Assembly (NCBI GenBank): GCA_047967505.1
Contig: CM106541.1
Direction: 5' to 3' (one strand)
Length of the DNA stretch: 64,000 nucleotides
From: Dipteris shenzhenensis
Taxonomy: Eukaryota > Polypodiophyta > Polypodiopsida > Gleicheniales
Position 1 is the first letter of the stretch, and each line of letters starts with the position of its first letter. The notes under the pieces are model-generated. The model saw nothing but the letters and a program-made list of their open reading frames with translations. It did not search any database and was not told where the DNA came from. Of the stretch, positions 11,549 to 23,451 are shown one piece after another. The position numbers were made by a program, and so were the translations under genes.

Positions 11549-13118
11549 CTAGGTTGGTTAGCTTAACTTTTGATTAGTTAGGTTAGTTACAGCCAATTAG
11601 GTTTAATTAACTAAATAGTTAGACTAGTAACTGCCTAGGTTAAGTTAATTACTAGTAGTTTAGTTAGTATTAACCCACGTTAGTGAGTGTTTACCATAAT
11701 TAGGTTAGGTTACTGTCCAATTATAGTAACTAGATAGTTAGGATAATAGCCTAGTTAGACTAATTGGAATTACCCTAGTTCAGCTCCCCCAGTTAGAGTT
11801 TAAAGGACCATTCACACCATACTTAAGGCCGAGGACCCCCCCACACACACCCCAAAACGCCCCATTTTACCCTGATTTTAACACATCATGACTCATCCAT
11901 TTGGCAGCCAAACGGGACCTTGTTTGAATCATGGTTTCATACACAAAATCACCACACTACGAGGCATTTTTCCATCCCATTACATGCCATTTTGGAATCC
12001 CTGGCACTCATTAATTTGCACCCCCATGTGGGCCTCTTTTCACTCTAATTTGCTTGTATATTTTTGTTGTGACCCCCGACTGACAATCCATCTGCACCGG
12101 CACATTTCCCTACACACATGGGACAATCCTAGGCACATTATTAACACAAAGTTCCCTACACCATGTACTCTACCTTGAACCTTGGATCCTCCTTCTAACC
12201 CTTGAACCTCTTCTAAACTTTGGAACCTCTCTCTGCACCTTCAAACCTCCTTCTAAAATGCTGAACCTCCCTCTAACCCTTACACTCCTCCTAAACTCTT
12301 CAACCCCCAATGAAGGAAAAAGTCTTCATTACCCCAACCATGATCATACACGTTCCTTCCACACATGCACTATGCTTTCTTACCACACTTAAGCCTATGT
12401 CTCTCACCAGAATACAACTAGAGGTCCTAAGCTACACTTAAACTACAAATGACAACACCAATGTATCTATAGGTGACAAAAAGCCTCGAAACCCTATAGA
12501 CTGAGAATATCGTGCTCTTCCTACAGAAGTCATGGGAAAGAGCCAACATATTTGGCACCACTTCCGAGGAGACTAACGTCTCAAGTAGCGAGTAAACATA
12601 CACAAGTATGTGTAAAACATGAAGTACTATGAATTTTCACGAGTATAACACTCAAGGGTAAGGAGAGTAAATTTTTTTTCCAACTCTAGCCAAACATATC
12701 GACCCCAAGAATCAACCTTAGGGTAGTACCTTAAGAGATTTTCTTTCTTTCTTAAAAATAAGCCACTTCATAAACAAATTAGGCTAGGTAATGAACACGA
12801 ATGCATAGATTTTGCAATTTTGATCATTTCACCAATTTTGATCATTTCACCTTTTTACAGAAGAGTGATCTGAGCTAACAATGAAGAGTTATGACTCGGG
12901 AAGAGTTAGGGTTTAACCCTAAACCTACACCCATTCCTATAAAAACCCACTCCCTCCCCTCATTCTTCTTCTTTCACATTTAGCCTCCATCCTCTTCCCC
13001 ATTCCGATCCCTACTCAAGACACTCCTCCCTCTCCATCGACTAGCACCCTACTCCCATCCTCACATGGTGAGTTATTTTGAGCCCTTCTCATAGTGATAA
13101 CCTTGCCATCCATCCACC

Positions 13119-13378
13119 CTCGGGGGGTGCACTACTTAGAAACCCTATGTATCACGTGCGTTCAAGCGGTATTTTAAAAACCCCTCAACTAAAAATTTTT
13201 CCCCCAAAAAAAAAACCACTCTTTACTTATGAACTATGTGATTCTTTTCTAATCAGTGAATTAAAACATCCCTCTTGTTATTGGAAACCTATTAAATTTT
13301 TCCAAAAAGTTAAATTAAAATAGCCCTCCTTTTGAATGCACGTGGCACACTAAAATTTTATGGGGTGAATTCCCCAAG
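13119..13378. mobile_element. hAT-like MITE, subfamily 2, copy in unit 2
   Basis: Same element at the same relative position as 10278-10535, flanked by CATCCACC (left) and CACCCACC (right), one mismatch. It was inherited through duplication of the leader, not a separate insertion. Confidence 0.8.
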
Positions 13379-13762
13379 CACCCACCGTCCATTCGCAACA
13401 ATCAACAATCATGTTACATTGACAAAGACTTGGAGAGTGTTAAAGTGACCATCTCTTCCTCCCTTTGGATTTCTGTCAAAGTTTTCTGTTCGTTAAGTTT
13501 CCTCCACTGCCCTCCCCCTCCCCCCATCTCTACCACGACCCCCCCCTTCCCTCCCCACCCTCCACTACCACCCCCCCCCCCCTTTACCCTCCCCTCCACC
13601 AGGCCTCCACCCCCTCCACTCCCCCCATCCCCCCCTTTACCCCCTCCACCACCCCTCTTGCACCCCCTCCACCACTCTCCCCCAACCCCCCCCCTTTTTT
13701 GCACCCCCCCTCTCCATTTCCGCCCCCCTCCCCCCCCCTCTCTCTCTCTCTTCCTCCCCTAA

Positions 13763-14244
13763 TCCACTAACCTAAGTTAAATCTAACCTAACTATGATTA
13801 GTTTAAGGTTAAGTGAGGTTTTTTTTTTTAATTTTTATGTTTGAAGGGGGGCAGTGCTGGCAGGAGGGGATTTTGAGGCTAGGGGTAGTGGGAGCCGAGT
13901 GGTGGATGGGAGAGATGGAGGCGGTGGGGGGAAGAGAAAGTAGGGGGGGTGGAGGAGTATGCTTGGGAGACAAAGGAGGTGGTATTGGGGTGGTATTGGA
14001 GGAGTATGACTCCTCCACCTACCCTACTCCTCCCTCTTCCCCCTACCCCCTCCACCCCTCCCATCCCCCCCAACCTCTCAACTCCCACTGCCCCTAGCCT
14101 CACAGTCCCCTCCTACTGGCATCACCTAGTGCCACCGACCCCCCCTCTTTATTTTTTAAAATAAAAACCTCACTTAACCTTAAACTAACCATAGTTAGGT
14201 TAGTAATAACCTAGGCTAGGCTAGATTTAACTTAGGTTAGTGGA
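13763..14244. repeat. Long inverted repeat (foldback-like), unit 2
   Basis: Counterpart of 11004-11548 with shorter outer arms; centre near 13985-14010. Same termini TCCACTAACC / GGTTAGTGGA. Confidence 0.72.
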
Positions 14245-14949
14245 TTAACCCATGTCAGTGAGTGTTTACCATAATTAGGTTAGGTTACTATGCAGTTATA
14301 GTAACTAGATAGTTAGGATAATAGCCTAGCTAGACTAATTGGAATTACCGTAGTTCGATTCCCCCAGTTAGAGTTTTAAGGACCATTGACACCATACTTA
14401 AGGCCGAGGACCCCCCCACACACACACAAAGGCCCCATTTTACCTCGATTTTAACACATCATGACTCATCTATTTGGCAGCCAAATGGGACCCCGTTTCA
14501 ATCATGGTTTCACACACAAAAACACCACACTATGGGGAATTTTTCCATCCCATTACATGCCATAGCACTCATTAATTTGCACCCCCATGTGGGCTGCTTT
14601 TCACTCTAATTTGCTTATATATTTTCGTCGTGACCTCCCACTGACAATCCATCTGCACCAGCACATTTCCCTACACACGTGGGACAATCCTAGGCACATT
14701 ATTAACAAAGGTTCCCTACAACATTAACACATCTCTAACCCTCCTAACATAATTACATCAACACCCACACTTGCGATAGAGACACCTGTTGCACCCACAT
14801 CATGCAGCTACGCTCTGGCCAACACCTCCGACACCATTGCTCACCAAATTTGCATACACCTCCATTGTGGCCAACGCCTCCAAAAATCCTCTACCCTGAT
14901 TCCCCCCCTTGAAATTCAAGAAATCCATTTGACTCCTCTAGGACACAAC

Positions 14950-15570
14950 ATGGTCGGGCGCCATCGTGAGATGATGATGGGGATATTGACCTCGATGGGG
15001 AGGGTAACAATTTCTTTAATCGCAACAATTTTGGTAACAATAGTAACAATCTAGGCAGGCGCCCCCTAGGCAAACTCAAACTTCCCAAATATAATGATAA
15101 GGGCGATCTAGCCCGATTCCTCCAGTATTTTGATGCCGCATGCCGAGCAGGTGGAGATCAATCCCAATGAAACCAAGGTCGCTTCGTTCCCCATGGACTT
15201 AACTGAGGAAGCGTCATAATGGTACCTCGACCTTCTAGTGGAAGAAATATCCACATGGGACCTGCTTCAAACTGAATTCAAGAGGGGATCTCAAATGGAG
15301 AGACTACAAGATAGATCCCTCTCTCCAACTAAGCAAGCTTGAATAAGGTCTCCGAGAAGATGTACACACGTACCTCGGCAAGATGAAAAGATTAATTGCC
15401 AATTGTGACCCCTACCATGATTCAAAGTACCTCATGGCTGGGTCATTGTAGGACTAAGAAAGAAAATCCACAAAGACATAAAAAAGATTAGTAGAGTTAC
15501 GAAATGTTCATTGCTTCTCATGCAGCAACCATTGACACTGAGGATGGCATGATCGACTCTGACACCAACA
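14950..15570 (+). pseudogene. gypsy gag remnant
   Basis: Conceptual translation across frames gives KLPKYNDKGDLARFLQYFD near 15078, then LTEEAS*WYLDL and ISTWDLLQTEF near 15200-15280, then GLREDVHTYLGKMKRL near 15345. This is the order of a Ty3/gypsy capsid (Retrotrans_gag) domain, which packages the RNA. It is broken by several stops and frameshifts. A short frame at 15504-15710 may be its continuation. No CCHC zinc knuckle is visible before the MITE at 15862. Confidence 0.6.
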
Positions 15571-15861
15571 GTGATGATGGAAGCATTAGGGGAGAATTGG
15601 GGTCTCCACCAAAGGGCCCCCAATTAGTGTTTCCTAATTTCAAGGGGTTAGTGTGGGATTTGAGGTGTACTAATGGGAGTGCTCCTTTTTGTGGGGCAAT
15701 GCCATGTTGAGGTTGACAAAAGCATTTAAGGGTGGGGAGACCTCTAACCCAAAGTTTGGATCCATGGTCTTTACTCCTAGCCCTTGATCCAATCTCTAAT
15801 CCAACGGATACATTCAAATTTGAGGTAGAGCACTCCTAGCCATTAGATCAAGGGGTAGATC

Positions 15862-16107
15862 CTCGGGGGGGTCACTATGTATAAACCATCTATATCATGT
15901 GGGTTCAAGGCCTATTTATAAAATACCTTATCTGTAAATTTTTCATTAATAAAATGTACCCATTTTCTATACAAATTTGTAAATTTTTTTCAGAACTATT
16001 TTAAATAGTCCCTTATGTATATTTATTTCTATAAATTTTAGAAATAGAAAATATCCTTCTGTTGAACTCATGTGATATAGTTACATATGATGAGTGACCC
16101 CCCTGAG
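15862..16107. mobile_element. hAT-like MITE, subfamily 1
   Basis: 246 bp with terminal inverted repeats CTCGGGGGGGTCACT / AGTGACCCCCCTGAG (one mismatch) and a perfect 8-bp target duplication GGTAGATC (15854-15861 and 16108-16115). The interior is AT-rich with no ORF. An 8-bp duplication is typical of the hAT superfamily; the autonomous partner is not in the window. Confidence 0.9.
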
Positions 16108-16202
16108 GGTAGATCTAAGGGACACATATCACATGGTGTACATCATATGGTGACCAGAGGTGATTTACAAAAGACAAAACATATGACATTCTTTTTGGAG
16201 TA

Positions 16203-16754
16203 CTACTCCAAGCAGAGAACCTCAAAATTTGACCAAGTGATGATAAATTCAAAAGACAAAAGTGCTAAAAAAGCATAGTGTTTATCTTCAAAGTTTGATT
16301 CTTCATTTGCTGATGGAGTTCTTCCTTGAACCAGATTTGCTTTGTTGTTGAAGTAGCCCTTCTTCACAAGAAATGCTTGATTCTCTTTGGAGTTGTTGTT
16401 CTTCATGGAATAACACATTCCCTTTTCCAATTGTAGCCAAAGGAACTTAATAAGTAAGATATATTTGAAGCATTTCCCTTGTGCACCAAATACTGTGAGA
16501 AGATGGTCCCAAGCTTCATGTGAAGTTTCAAAGCCATCAATGTGGTGAATGTATGACTCACTTAATCCCAAAGCAATGATAGCAAGAGCCTTCTTGTCTT
16601 TGATCAACCAATTAGCTTCTTCTTTTGTAGACTTCTTTTCCTTTCCATTCACAACATTCCATATCCCATTTTTCATAAGCACAAACTTAGCTTTTGTTTG
16701 CCAAGTATGGAAGCTAGTTCCATCAAACTTCTCTACTTGCTTGGGCTTAGTCAT
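16203..16754 (-). CDS. copia gag polyprotein N-terminal fragment
   Basis: 184-codon frame beginning MTKPKQVEKFDGTSFHTW, the start of a plant copia gag of the UBN2/Retrotran_gag_2 type. Landmarks are the FDGTSFHTW entry motif, WLIKDKKALAIIALGLSES, and HHIDGFETSHEAWDHL. The product would be the capsid protein that coats the retrotransposon RNA. The usual family gag is longer and continues into a CCHC knuckle and protease; here the frame ends in unrelated residues (FIITWSNFEVLCLE), so it is truncated. The region after residue 120 has lost normal spacing. Probably non-functional although uninterrupted. Confidence 0.72.
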   Translation of the reverse strand: MTKPKQVEKFDGTSFHTWQTKAKFVLMKNGIWNVVNGKEKKSTKEEANWLIKDKKALAIIALGLSESYIHHIDGFETSHEAWDHLLTVFGAQGKCFKYILLIKFLWLQLEKGMCYSMKNNNSKENQAFLVKKGYFNNKANLVQGRTPSANEESNFEDKHYAFLALLSFEFIITWSNFEVLCLE

Positions 16755-17506
16755 GTTTACAATTCAAGTACTCAATCATCAAAGAGAATCACATAGTCAT
16801 CATTCTAAATGCAAAGTATAAGGACACTCATGAGCTCCATGACTGAGTTCTACTACTCAAGTACAAGCAAAACAATGAAAGTTTGCAGTAAATAATAGAA
16901 GCCCCATACTTCTGGTGATTGCTCAATACCCTTTGACCAAAATATGCAGAATTCTATCAGTAGAGACCAAGGTAGATTGGAGGGTGCAATTCGCATAGCT
17001 CGTAGCTCTATTCAAGGGGAATTTTATGCAGAAATAAAGGCCTTATACTAGAGAAGGTCCTCAACAAAGGAAGCGTGCAATGTTGCGCCAGGTCGCCATA
17101 GCCAAGCTTAGTAAAATTGACTGGTCTTTTGTCTGTTGCTCCTCCAATACTTGACCAAACGGGCTTAAAATTCATCAGCAACTTGCTTGTGGTGTCATCC
17201 AACTATGGCTAGAAGCAATTAAAGATCTTTCTTTTCTGTCGACAGAATTGATCGACTATTCGACGAGTGAAGTTTGTGTCGGCATTGCACGTAGAGGAAA
17301 TATCTGGCTAATTGCTTGTAGCTAGAGGGTTGCCGATACAAGAGGAGTCTACAGCTCAGGGGATTTGAACAATGGTCAGGTGTAATGGGAGAACTAAGCT
17401 CACAAATTTGGGAAAGAAATGGTGAAGATGGTAGAAGCTTGAGAAAGTCTAATGATTCCTACTAGTGAGCTTCTAATGCTAGGCTAAGCTAGATGTAGAA
17501 CCTAAA

Positions 17507-17518
17507 GCTCTGATACCA
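17507..17518 (-). other. Primer-binding site for initiator tRNA-Met
   Basis: Minus strand TGGTATCAGAGC, the classical plant copia PBS complementary to the 3' end of initiator tRNA-Met, two bases from the LTR end. Confidence 0.85.
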
Positions 17519-17520
17519 AG

Positions 17521-17876
17521 TGTAGAATCACGTGGGATGGAATAGATGCATCTTGGAAGAAGAGTGAGAGCACAAGATGTAGCCAAAATGTTGTTCACTA
17601 TAGATTGTGAGAGAGGTGACTCTCTCTTATAGAAATGGGGAGAAGGTGGCACCTTCCCTACATCAGTGGCAATCAGCCCCTACATTAGTGGGACTGGCCT
17701 AAATCAAAGGAACCTCCCATGTGGGGGCCTTTGGCTTACATCATCACTTAGGTCACACACTAGACACATCATCATAGCACTTGATGTGCCTTTACAAGAC
17801 ACACAAACACACATGTGACTCCCCTAGATGCACACATGCACCATAGAGTAAGCCCTTGATCACACTTATCCCAACA
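17521..17876 (-). repeat. copia LTR (5' LTR of the minus-strand fragment)
   Basis: 356 bp. Minus strand begins TGTTGGGATAAG and ends GATTCTACA, with TG...CA termini. Defined by the adjacent PBS. No partner LTR is in the window. Confidence 0.8.
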
Positions 17877-17923
17877 CTACCCAGTACCCTAGTTCAACAC
17901 CATCAGAGGCTGATCTTTAAGAA

Positions 17924-18990
17924 GTGTTGGAGTACTTCAAGAATTACACAAGTTGTAGTGTCGCCATAGCCATGCCAAGACCACTAAGAGAATCTGAATT
18001 TCAAGAAATATATAGCATTGGAGAAACTCCAATCTATGGGGGACCGAAAAAAATGCGAAGAATAAACCTCGCCCTTGAAGGGGAGGAAGAAAAATTAGTT
18101 TTCATTGGGAAACAGCTTCGATAGGAAGATGAAACCAAACTCAAAGCACTCCTAATGGAATACCGTGACTGCCTAGCATGGTCATACAAAGAAATGAAAG
18201 GAATTTCACCAAGCGTGGTAGTACACACGATATGTATAAGGGAAGGTGCCCACCCTAAGGTACGTGGACCTTATCGCACAAATCCAAATTATGGCACCAT
18301 GGTTTATGACAAGCTAAAAAAACTCTTAGATGCCAGATTCATCTATGAGATCAAAGCACATTGATTGGGTCTCACCAATCATCATTGTGCCTAAATGGAA
18401 CAATAAGGTTAGAATATGTGTAAACATAAAGAATGTGAATGCTACCACAATTAGGGATCACTATCCCCTATGCTTAATAGAAATAGTGTTGAAAAAGGTG
18501 GCAGGTTCCAAGATATAAAGCTTCTTGGATGGCTTCAGTGGCTATAACCAAGTGCAAATTTCTACTAAAGACCAATCAAAAATAGCATTTGCTACAAAAT
18601 GGGGTATTTTTTCCTATAGAGCCATGCCATTCGGCCTTTGTAATGTCTCGGCCACATTCTAGCGAGTCATGTTCATAGCTTTTAAGTCATTTTTAGATAA
18701 GTTTTTACAAGTATTCTTGGATGATTTGTGCATCCACTCAAACAAAAAAAGCCACTTCAAATGTCTTGAAGCAGTACCAATCAAATGCACGAAGTATGGC
18801 ATCGCCCTAAATCCAACAAAATGCCAGCTCATGGTCACCCACGGAGTTGTTTAGGGACACATCGTTTCTCAACATGAAATTGCAAAACTGACATGGAAAA
18901 AATAAAAATCATCATGGAATTGCCTCCTCCTACAAATTCCAAAGGTGTACAGGTCTTTATGGGACATGCTGGCTATTATAGAAGATTTAT
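17924..18990 (+). pseudogene. gypsy A reverse transcriptase remnant
   Basis: Translation gives the Ty3/gypsy RT in order: VRGPYRTNPNYG (18255), WVSPIIIVPKWNNKVRICVN (18365), LDGFSGYNQVQIS (18520), AMPFGLCNVSATF (18620) and the catalytic box FLDDLCIHS (18715), then GHAGYYRRFI-like sequence near 18960. The enzyme copies the element's RNA into DNA. In-frame stops occur near 18122, 18361, 18516, 18660 and 18852. The one at 18660 replaces the conserved Gln of the ATFQR motif (CAG to TAG). Confidence 0.88.
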
Positions 18991-19011
18991 ATTGCGGTAT
19001 GACATGATAGC

Positions 19012-19545
19012 TTGAACACTTTACAAATTATTAGTGAAATTCTTATAGCAGAAGAGTGCGACCAAGCCTTTGATCTTTTAAAGTGGCACCTAATCACATC
19101 ACCCATCCTTATATCTCCCAATTGGGATATTGATTTTCATGTTCATACTAATGGATCGAAGTATGCAATTAGGAGTGTGCTTTGTCAACCTAGTGAACAT
19201 AAGAAAGACTACCCATTCTACTTCGCCACAGTCGACAACTCAATGATGCAAAGATCAACTATACCGCCACATAAAAGAGAAGCCCTAGCAATGGTGTATA
19301 GTGTTAAGAAATTATGGCACTATCTACTGGCAAATGATTTTGTCTTCTACACCGACCAAATGTCAAGCATTGCTTTATCTTGTGAGCCGTTCATGTACAA
19401 TAGGAAGAATAACCAGATGGCTCCTCTTGCTTCAAGAATTCAACTTCAAAATAGTGGTCCACAAACACTACATTGCCGATGATCACATGTCTCGGGTCCA
19501 CAGTCGAGAGAAGAAGACATTGGAGTCGGAGATGACTTGCTAGAT
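19012..19545 (+). pseudogene. gypsy A RNase H remnant
   Basis: FHVHTNGSKYAIRSVLCQPSEHKKDYPFYFA (given in part) is the gypsy RNase H region that removes the RNA template. KREALAMVYSVKKLWHYLL follows near 19280. A frame change near 19400 leads to ITRWLLLLQEFNFKIV and HYIADDHMSR (about 19410-19492), the typical end of this domain. A near-identical region in gypsy copy 2 lies at 33880-34300. Confidence 0.85.
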
Positions 19546-19589
19546 GCCACACTATTTCAAATAGATGTCATTCCACATTGTGTGGAGAT

Positions 19590-21130
19590 ATCATTGGGTA
19601 CTTAATGGTAGGAAGGCCACCCCCTAAAATGAAAGCAATGGATGCCAAAAAACTAATTTTAAAAGATGCACCCTATCAACTCATTGCATGACAATTGTAC
19701 AAGATGGGTAAGGACCAGGTTTTAAGATGTGTAATGCCTCATGAGATCATACCAATCCTAAGTGAAGTCCATGAAGGCATTGTAGGAGGACACTTCCAAG
19801 GGGAAGCCATAGCAAGAAAAGTCCTCCTCACAGGCTACTAGTGGCCAACACTTTGGGCAGATGCCTATGAATATGTCAAAGGTTTTGATGTATGCCAATG
19901 GACCACTAAACCCCAACACAAAGACTTAAATCCCCTAACAACATTTATTGAACAAAAACCATTTGAAAAATGGAGGATTGAATATGGGGGTCGCATCCAT
20001 CCAGTAGCAAAGGGAACACAGGCATAGTACATCATTGTGGCCACTGATTACTTTACAAAATGGGCTGAAGCTAAAGCAATCAGAAAGGAAGATGCTAGAA
20101 GCCTCGGGGGGGTCACTCATCATATGTAACCCTATCATGTGAGTTCAACAGAAGGATATTTTTTATTTCTAAAATTTATAGAAATAAATATACATAAGGG
20201 ACTATTTAAATTAGTTTTGGGAAAAATTTACAGATTTGTATAGAGAAGGGGTACATTTTATTAATGAAAATTTTATAGATAAGGGATTTTAGAAATAGGC
20301 CTTGAACGCACGTGGTATAGAGGGTTTATACATAGTGACCCCCCCGAGCTAGAAGCACATCAAGATTATTATACGAGAATGTGATCACTGGATTCGGATG
20401 CCCCATTGAAATTGTGTCAGATAGAGGCACACATTTTGTCAATGAGGTAATCTTAGAACTCGTGTCTGGCTTTATGGTAATCCATGATAGAAAAAGCACA
20501 CCCTACTACCACCAAGGGAATGGATAGGCCGAATCCACCAATAAAATATTATGCATTATCCTCACTAAGGTAGTAGAACCACAACGTTTTGATTGGGTAG
20601 AGAAACTAAATGCAGCCTTATGGGCATACCAAACCACACTCAAGGTCAGTATAGGAAATACACCTTTTCAATTGGTGTACGGCCTCGAAGCTATGGTCCC
20701 ACTAGATTTTGTAATACCAAGCCTAAGCACAACATTACAGGAATACATGGGAGATCATGAATCTTTGAAAGAAAGATTCTATCAATTCGAGAAGCATACA
20801 GAGACGAGATTAGTCGCCTACCATTCCATGACAATAGAAAAATGCAGAAGAAAGGCATGGTTTGACACGAATCTTAAATCCAAAGACATCAATGAAGGTG
20901 ACTTGGTCTTGTTATACAATGCCAAACTACATAAGGAAAAACTGAAGTATCTAGGTAAAGGGCCCCACTAAGTCAAAAAGATGAATCCCATCGGAGTTGT
21001 GCTGCTAGAAACATTGGATGGAGTCCAATTTAACATAACAACGAATGGGATCCGACTAAAGTGCTACTACTTCAACACGCAAGCCATGCTTGAAAAAAAT
21101 GAAGATTTGGGAAACCCAAGTCTTCCTTAG
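19590..21130 (+). pseudogene. gypsy A integrase remnant, interrupted by a MITE
   Basis: A degenerate HHCC region (HEGIVGGHFQG, FDVCQWTT; one Cys lost) is followed by the catalytic core: VATDYFTKWAEA (first D, ~20040), IVSDRGTHF (second D, ~20420) and YYHQGNG*AESTNK (Glu, ~20520). The MITE at 20103-20348 splits the core. The C-terminal part (20672-20971) is an open frame with VYGLEAMVPLDFVIPS, ending in a chromatin-reading-type tail without a chromodomain I can see. Stops near 19839, 20025 and 20525 prevent function. The stops near 19839 and 20525 are shared with gypsy copy 2. Confidence 0.87.
20103..20348. mobile_element. hAT-like MITE, subfamily 1, inside gypsy A integrase
   Basis: 246 bp, reverse orientation to the copy at 15862, perfect 15-bp inverted repeats CTCGGGGGGGTCACT, flanked by the 8-bp duplication CTAGAAGC (20095-20102 and 20349-20356). 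The paralogous integrase at about 45007-45020 has CTAGAAGC only once, a true empty site. Confidence 0.95.
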
Positions 21131-22242
21131 TTAGGGTTAGATTGTATGACAAGAACTCACTTGCATATGTACATTTTCGCACATATAGGTAGAATGAATC
21201 GATTTCAACCTAGGGCTCAGAAGTGATGCCTGAGTCCTAGTTATTCTATGAAATCCCAACAATAAAAAAGCATATAGTTAGTCCCTACCTAGCTACCTAG
21301 CTACTAGGTCACGTGCACTCACACACTTTTACTTAGATACATAGTTGATTGCATGAATAATTGTGCCACACACTTTCATTCCACACTCTCAAAGCATGTG
21401 TAAAAATAAGATCTCTCACAAAGACCTACAAATGTCATACCTACATGCCAACTAATATAATGATCAATGGTACATCATATGCACATGGATGTAGGTTCAG
21501 AAACAATGCCACCACTAAAGAGGATGCGCAAAAAGAGAGCCCACCACCTCAACCATGAGACCCCCTCCAAAGTTTGCAACCATCTACCTCCTCTCTACCA
21601 CAGCGACCAGAGGCATTTGTGGATCAGAATGATAGCTTCAAGGAGGATTCTGTGTAGGACATGGAAGACCAAGAAGAGAAAATGCCACCCTAATCACCAC
21701 CGGTCTACACAACCATTGACAGGGCTGAGTCATTGAAGCTGGTGTGGCCACGTACATCAAGTTATGCTCTTTCCAATGCAACAACAACTTTCTTAGAGCA
21801 AAGGGGTTGGGAAGTTTGAGAGCCTGAAATCCTTGGAAGATAGTCCTATAATGACCACGTACATTAGGGACTTTCTCCATTCTTACCACTCCAGCAATTC
21901 ATAGGTTGGCAAGTATGACACCATCACTATACATAAAAGCCCACTCAACATTATCCTTGATAGTACAATCATTCAAAGGGCCCTCTTAGTCCCAACACAA
22001 GGTTCCAAATACCCTACAAGGCCTATCGATGCTAAATTTCTCAAAGTACAGCCTCTCCTCACCAAGGGAACAATGTTTCATAGGGATGGCATATTACTTC
22101 ACACCATCATTAACCCTCACCTCAAGGAAGTAGCACAATTCCTATATACAATCTTGGGGGTTAAGTGTAACAAGAATCAATTCCTTCCACTCTGCACATT
22201 TGTTTTGCTGAGTAGGAAACCAAAGCAAGACTAGATCCAAAA
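21131..22242 (+). other. Post-integrase internal sequence of gypsy A, unrecognised
   Basis: No known domain. Short coding remnants can be followed, for example 21361-21558 and, near 21716-21810, IDRAESLKLVWPRTSSYALS and FLEQRGWEV, with stops between. This may be a decayed extra ORF of the kind found in some gypsy clades. Confidence 0.4.
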
Positions 22243-22351
22243 CTAATCATCTTCTTCACAAAAAACTAGATGGTTCATTAGGCCGAAAATGTAAAATTCC
22301 ACATTTATTGGTTATTGTAATCGTCAATAAATAGCTACAGGAACGAGAAAT
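22243..22351 (+). repeat. Left copy of a ~110-bp duplication flanking a copia derivative
   Basis: CTAATCATCTTCTT...GAGAAAT, repeated at 23799-23908 on the other side of the copia derivative. Copia integration normally duplicates only 5 bp. Confidence 0.88.
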
Positions 22352-22698
22352 TGTGAAGATAGTGGGAGAGAAGGAAGGAGTCTCACTTGCAGCTTTCTCA
22401 CATACACAATGGGGGAATACACACAAAGGTGGAGGCTGAAAACAGTTTTCCTCTTCCTAGTTGTGAAAGCCAAAAGAACTCTAGTACAAAGAAATATAAG
22501 AACCCTATATGTGGGTCTCAAACCAAACTCGTCTAACTAAGGTCAACTGAGCCATGAAGTAGAGTACATAAGGATAGCTGTCATCTAGCTATTATTCATG
22601 GGCGGTGTACCAACCGCATCTGTAGCTAACAAGTTGGTGACATAAATGCACAACGGTCACCCTACAATATCACGAGTGGGGAGCTCGATATCTCAACA
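22352..22698 (-). repeat. 3' LTR of the copia derivative
   Basis: 347 bp; minus strand TGTTGAGATATCGAGC...CTTCACA. Preceded on the minus strand by a GA-rich PPT (GAGGGGGAG, about 22699-22710). Some differences from the 5' LTR show age. Confidence 0.85.
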
Positions 22699-22719
22699 CT
22701 CCCCCTCAAGCTCAATCCC

Positions 22720-22862
22720 AATTCCTGCACACCAAGCAAGTCGCTGAACTTGCGCAGTTCCTCTATGCCCAATGCCTTCATGAATATGTCAGCTACCTGA
22801 TCCTCTATGCTGACATAAACTCGATCAATAAGACCTAATATAGCCTTTTCCCATAAGGACAA
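22720..22862 (-). pseudogene. copia RNase H C-terminal remnant
   Basis: About 48 residues beginning YVSIEDQVADIFMKAL and ending LSLRGSVE. This is the conserved tail of copia pol just before the 3' LTR, with everything upstream deleted. Confidence 0.75.
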
Positions 22863-23439
22863 TTTTCATTCTAATCTTCCATGCTTGGAAGTTGTTCTTG
22901 TCAAGCTTTTCAGTGACAATCTATGAAAGAGAATCAGACGCCATTACAGAACACTGCAAAATATTCTGTCACTGCAAAAAGCACAACTTCTGCCTCACAA
23001 GGGCAAATCTGCAAAACTGACAAAAGTGGTATTTGACCACACAGTCACTTCCTAGTGATGATTTTGCATGAACAGGCAATAAGGATGATTCTGTAACTCC
23101 CTATATCTCTGCGCACAGGCATATGATGCAATTTCTGTGGCAACTTTTCATTGACATGTAGAGCAATTGTCGCACAGCAAAAACAGGGCCTTTTTCTCAG
23201 TGCTTGTGGAGAACTTCTGCCTCCAAAATGGGCCCCAAAATGGCCCCAAAGGTGGTATATGTTTCCCTCTCACCACACCGTGAAGGGCATCTCAATCTGA
23301 GACAATGCACTCTTGCACTTTCTGGCTGTGCTACCTGTAGAGATTTGCTCCCAAACTCGAAAAAGGAAAGCAACACTGATCCTCTTACCAGGACATCGCG
23401 AACTTGGTTTTCTTTCTTGAGCTCCTTACCACGAACCAG

Positions 23440-23451
23440 GCTCTGATACCA
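23440..23451 (-). other. Primer-binding site of the copia derivative
   Basis: Minus strand TGGTATCAGAGC directly adjoining the LTR end CTTCACA; initiator tRNA-Met type. Confidence 0.85.

Larger units (their letters stand above)
9341..14720 (+). repeat. Direct tandem duplication of the LTR end and leader
   Basis: Unit 1 (9341-12161, 2.8 kb) and unit 2 (12162-14720, 2.6 kb) align along their length. Each contains, in order, the CATGTACTCTACC start, the LTR 3' end, the PBS-like site, a MITE insertion, a C-rich tract, a long inverted repeat and the same end (GTTCCCTACA). They differ by many point changes and by a ~300-bp segment present only in unit 1, so the duplication is not recent. Apart from these elements I see no coding capacity here. 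Confidence 0.88.
16108..17876 (-). mobile_element. copia retrotransposon fragment (5' LTR, PBS, leader, gag)
   Basis: On the minus strand: 5' LTR (17876-17521), PBS TGGTATCAGAGC (17518-17507), a ~750-bp leader, then gag (16754-16203). Protease, integrase, RT and 3' LTR are missing, so this is the 5' end of an element inserted between gag and pol of gypsy A. The left edge between 16108 and 16202 is not resolved. Confidence 0.82.
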
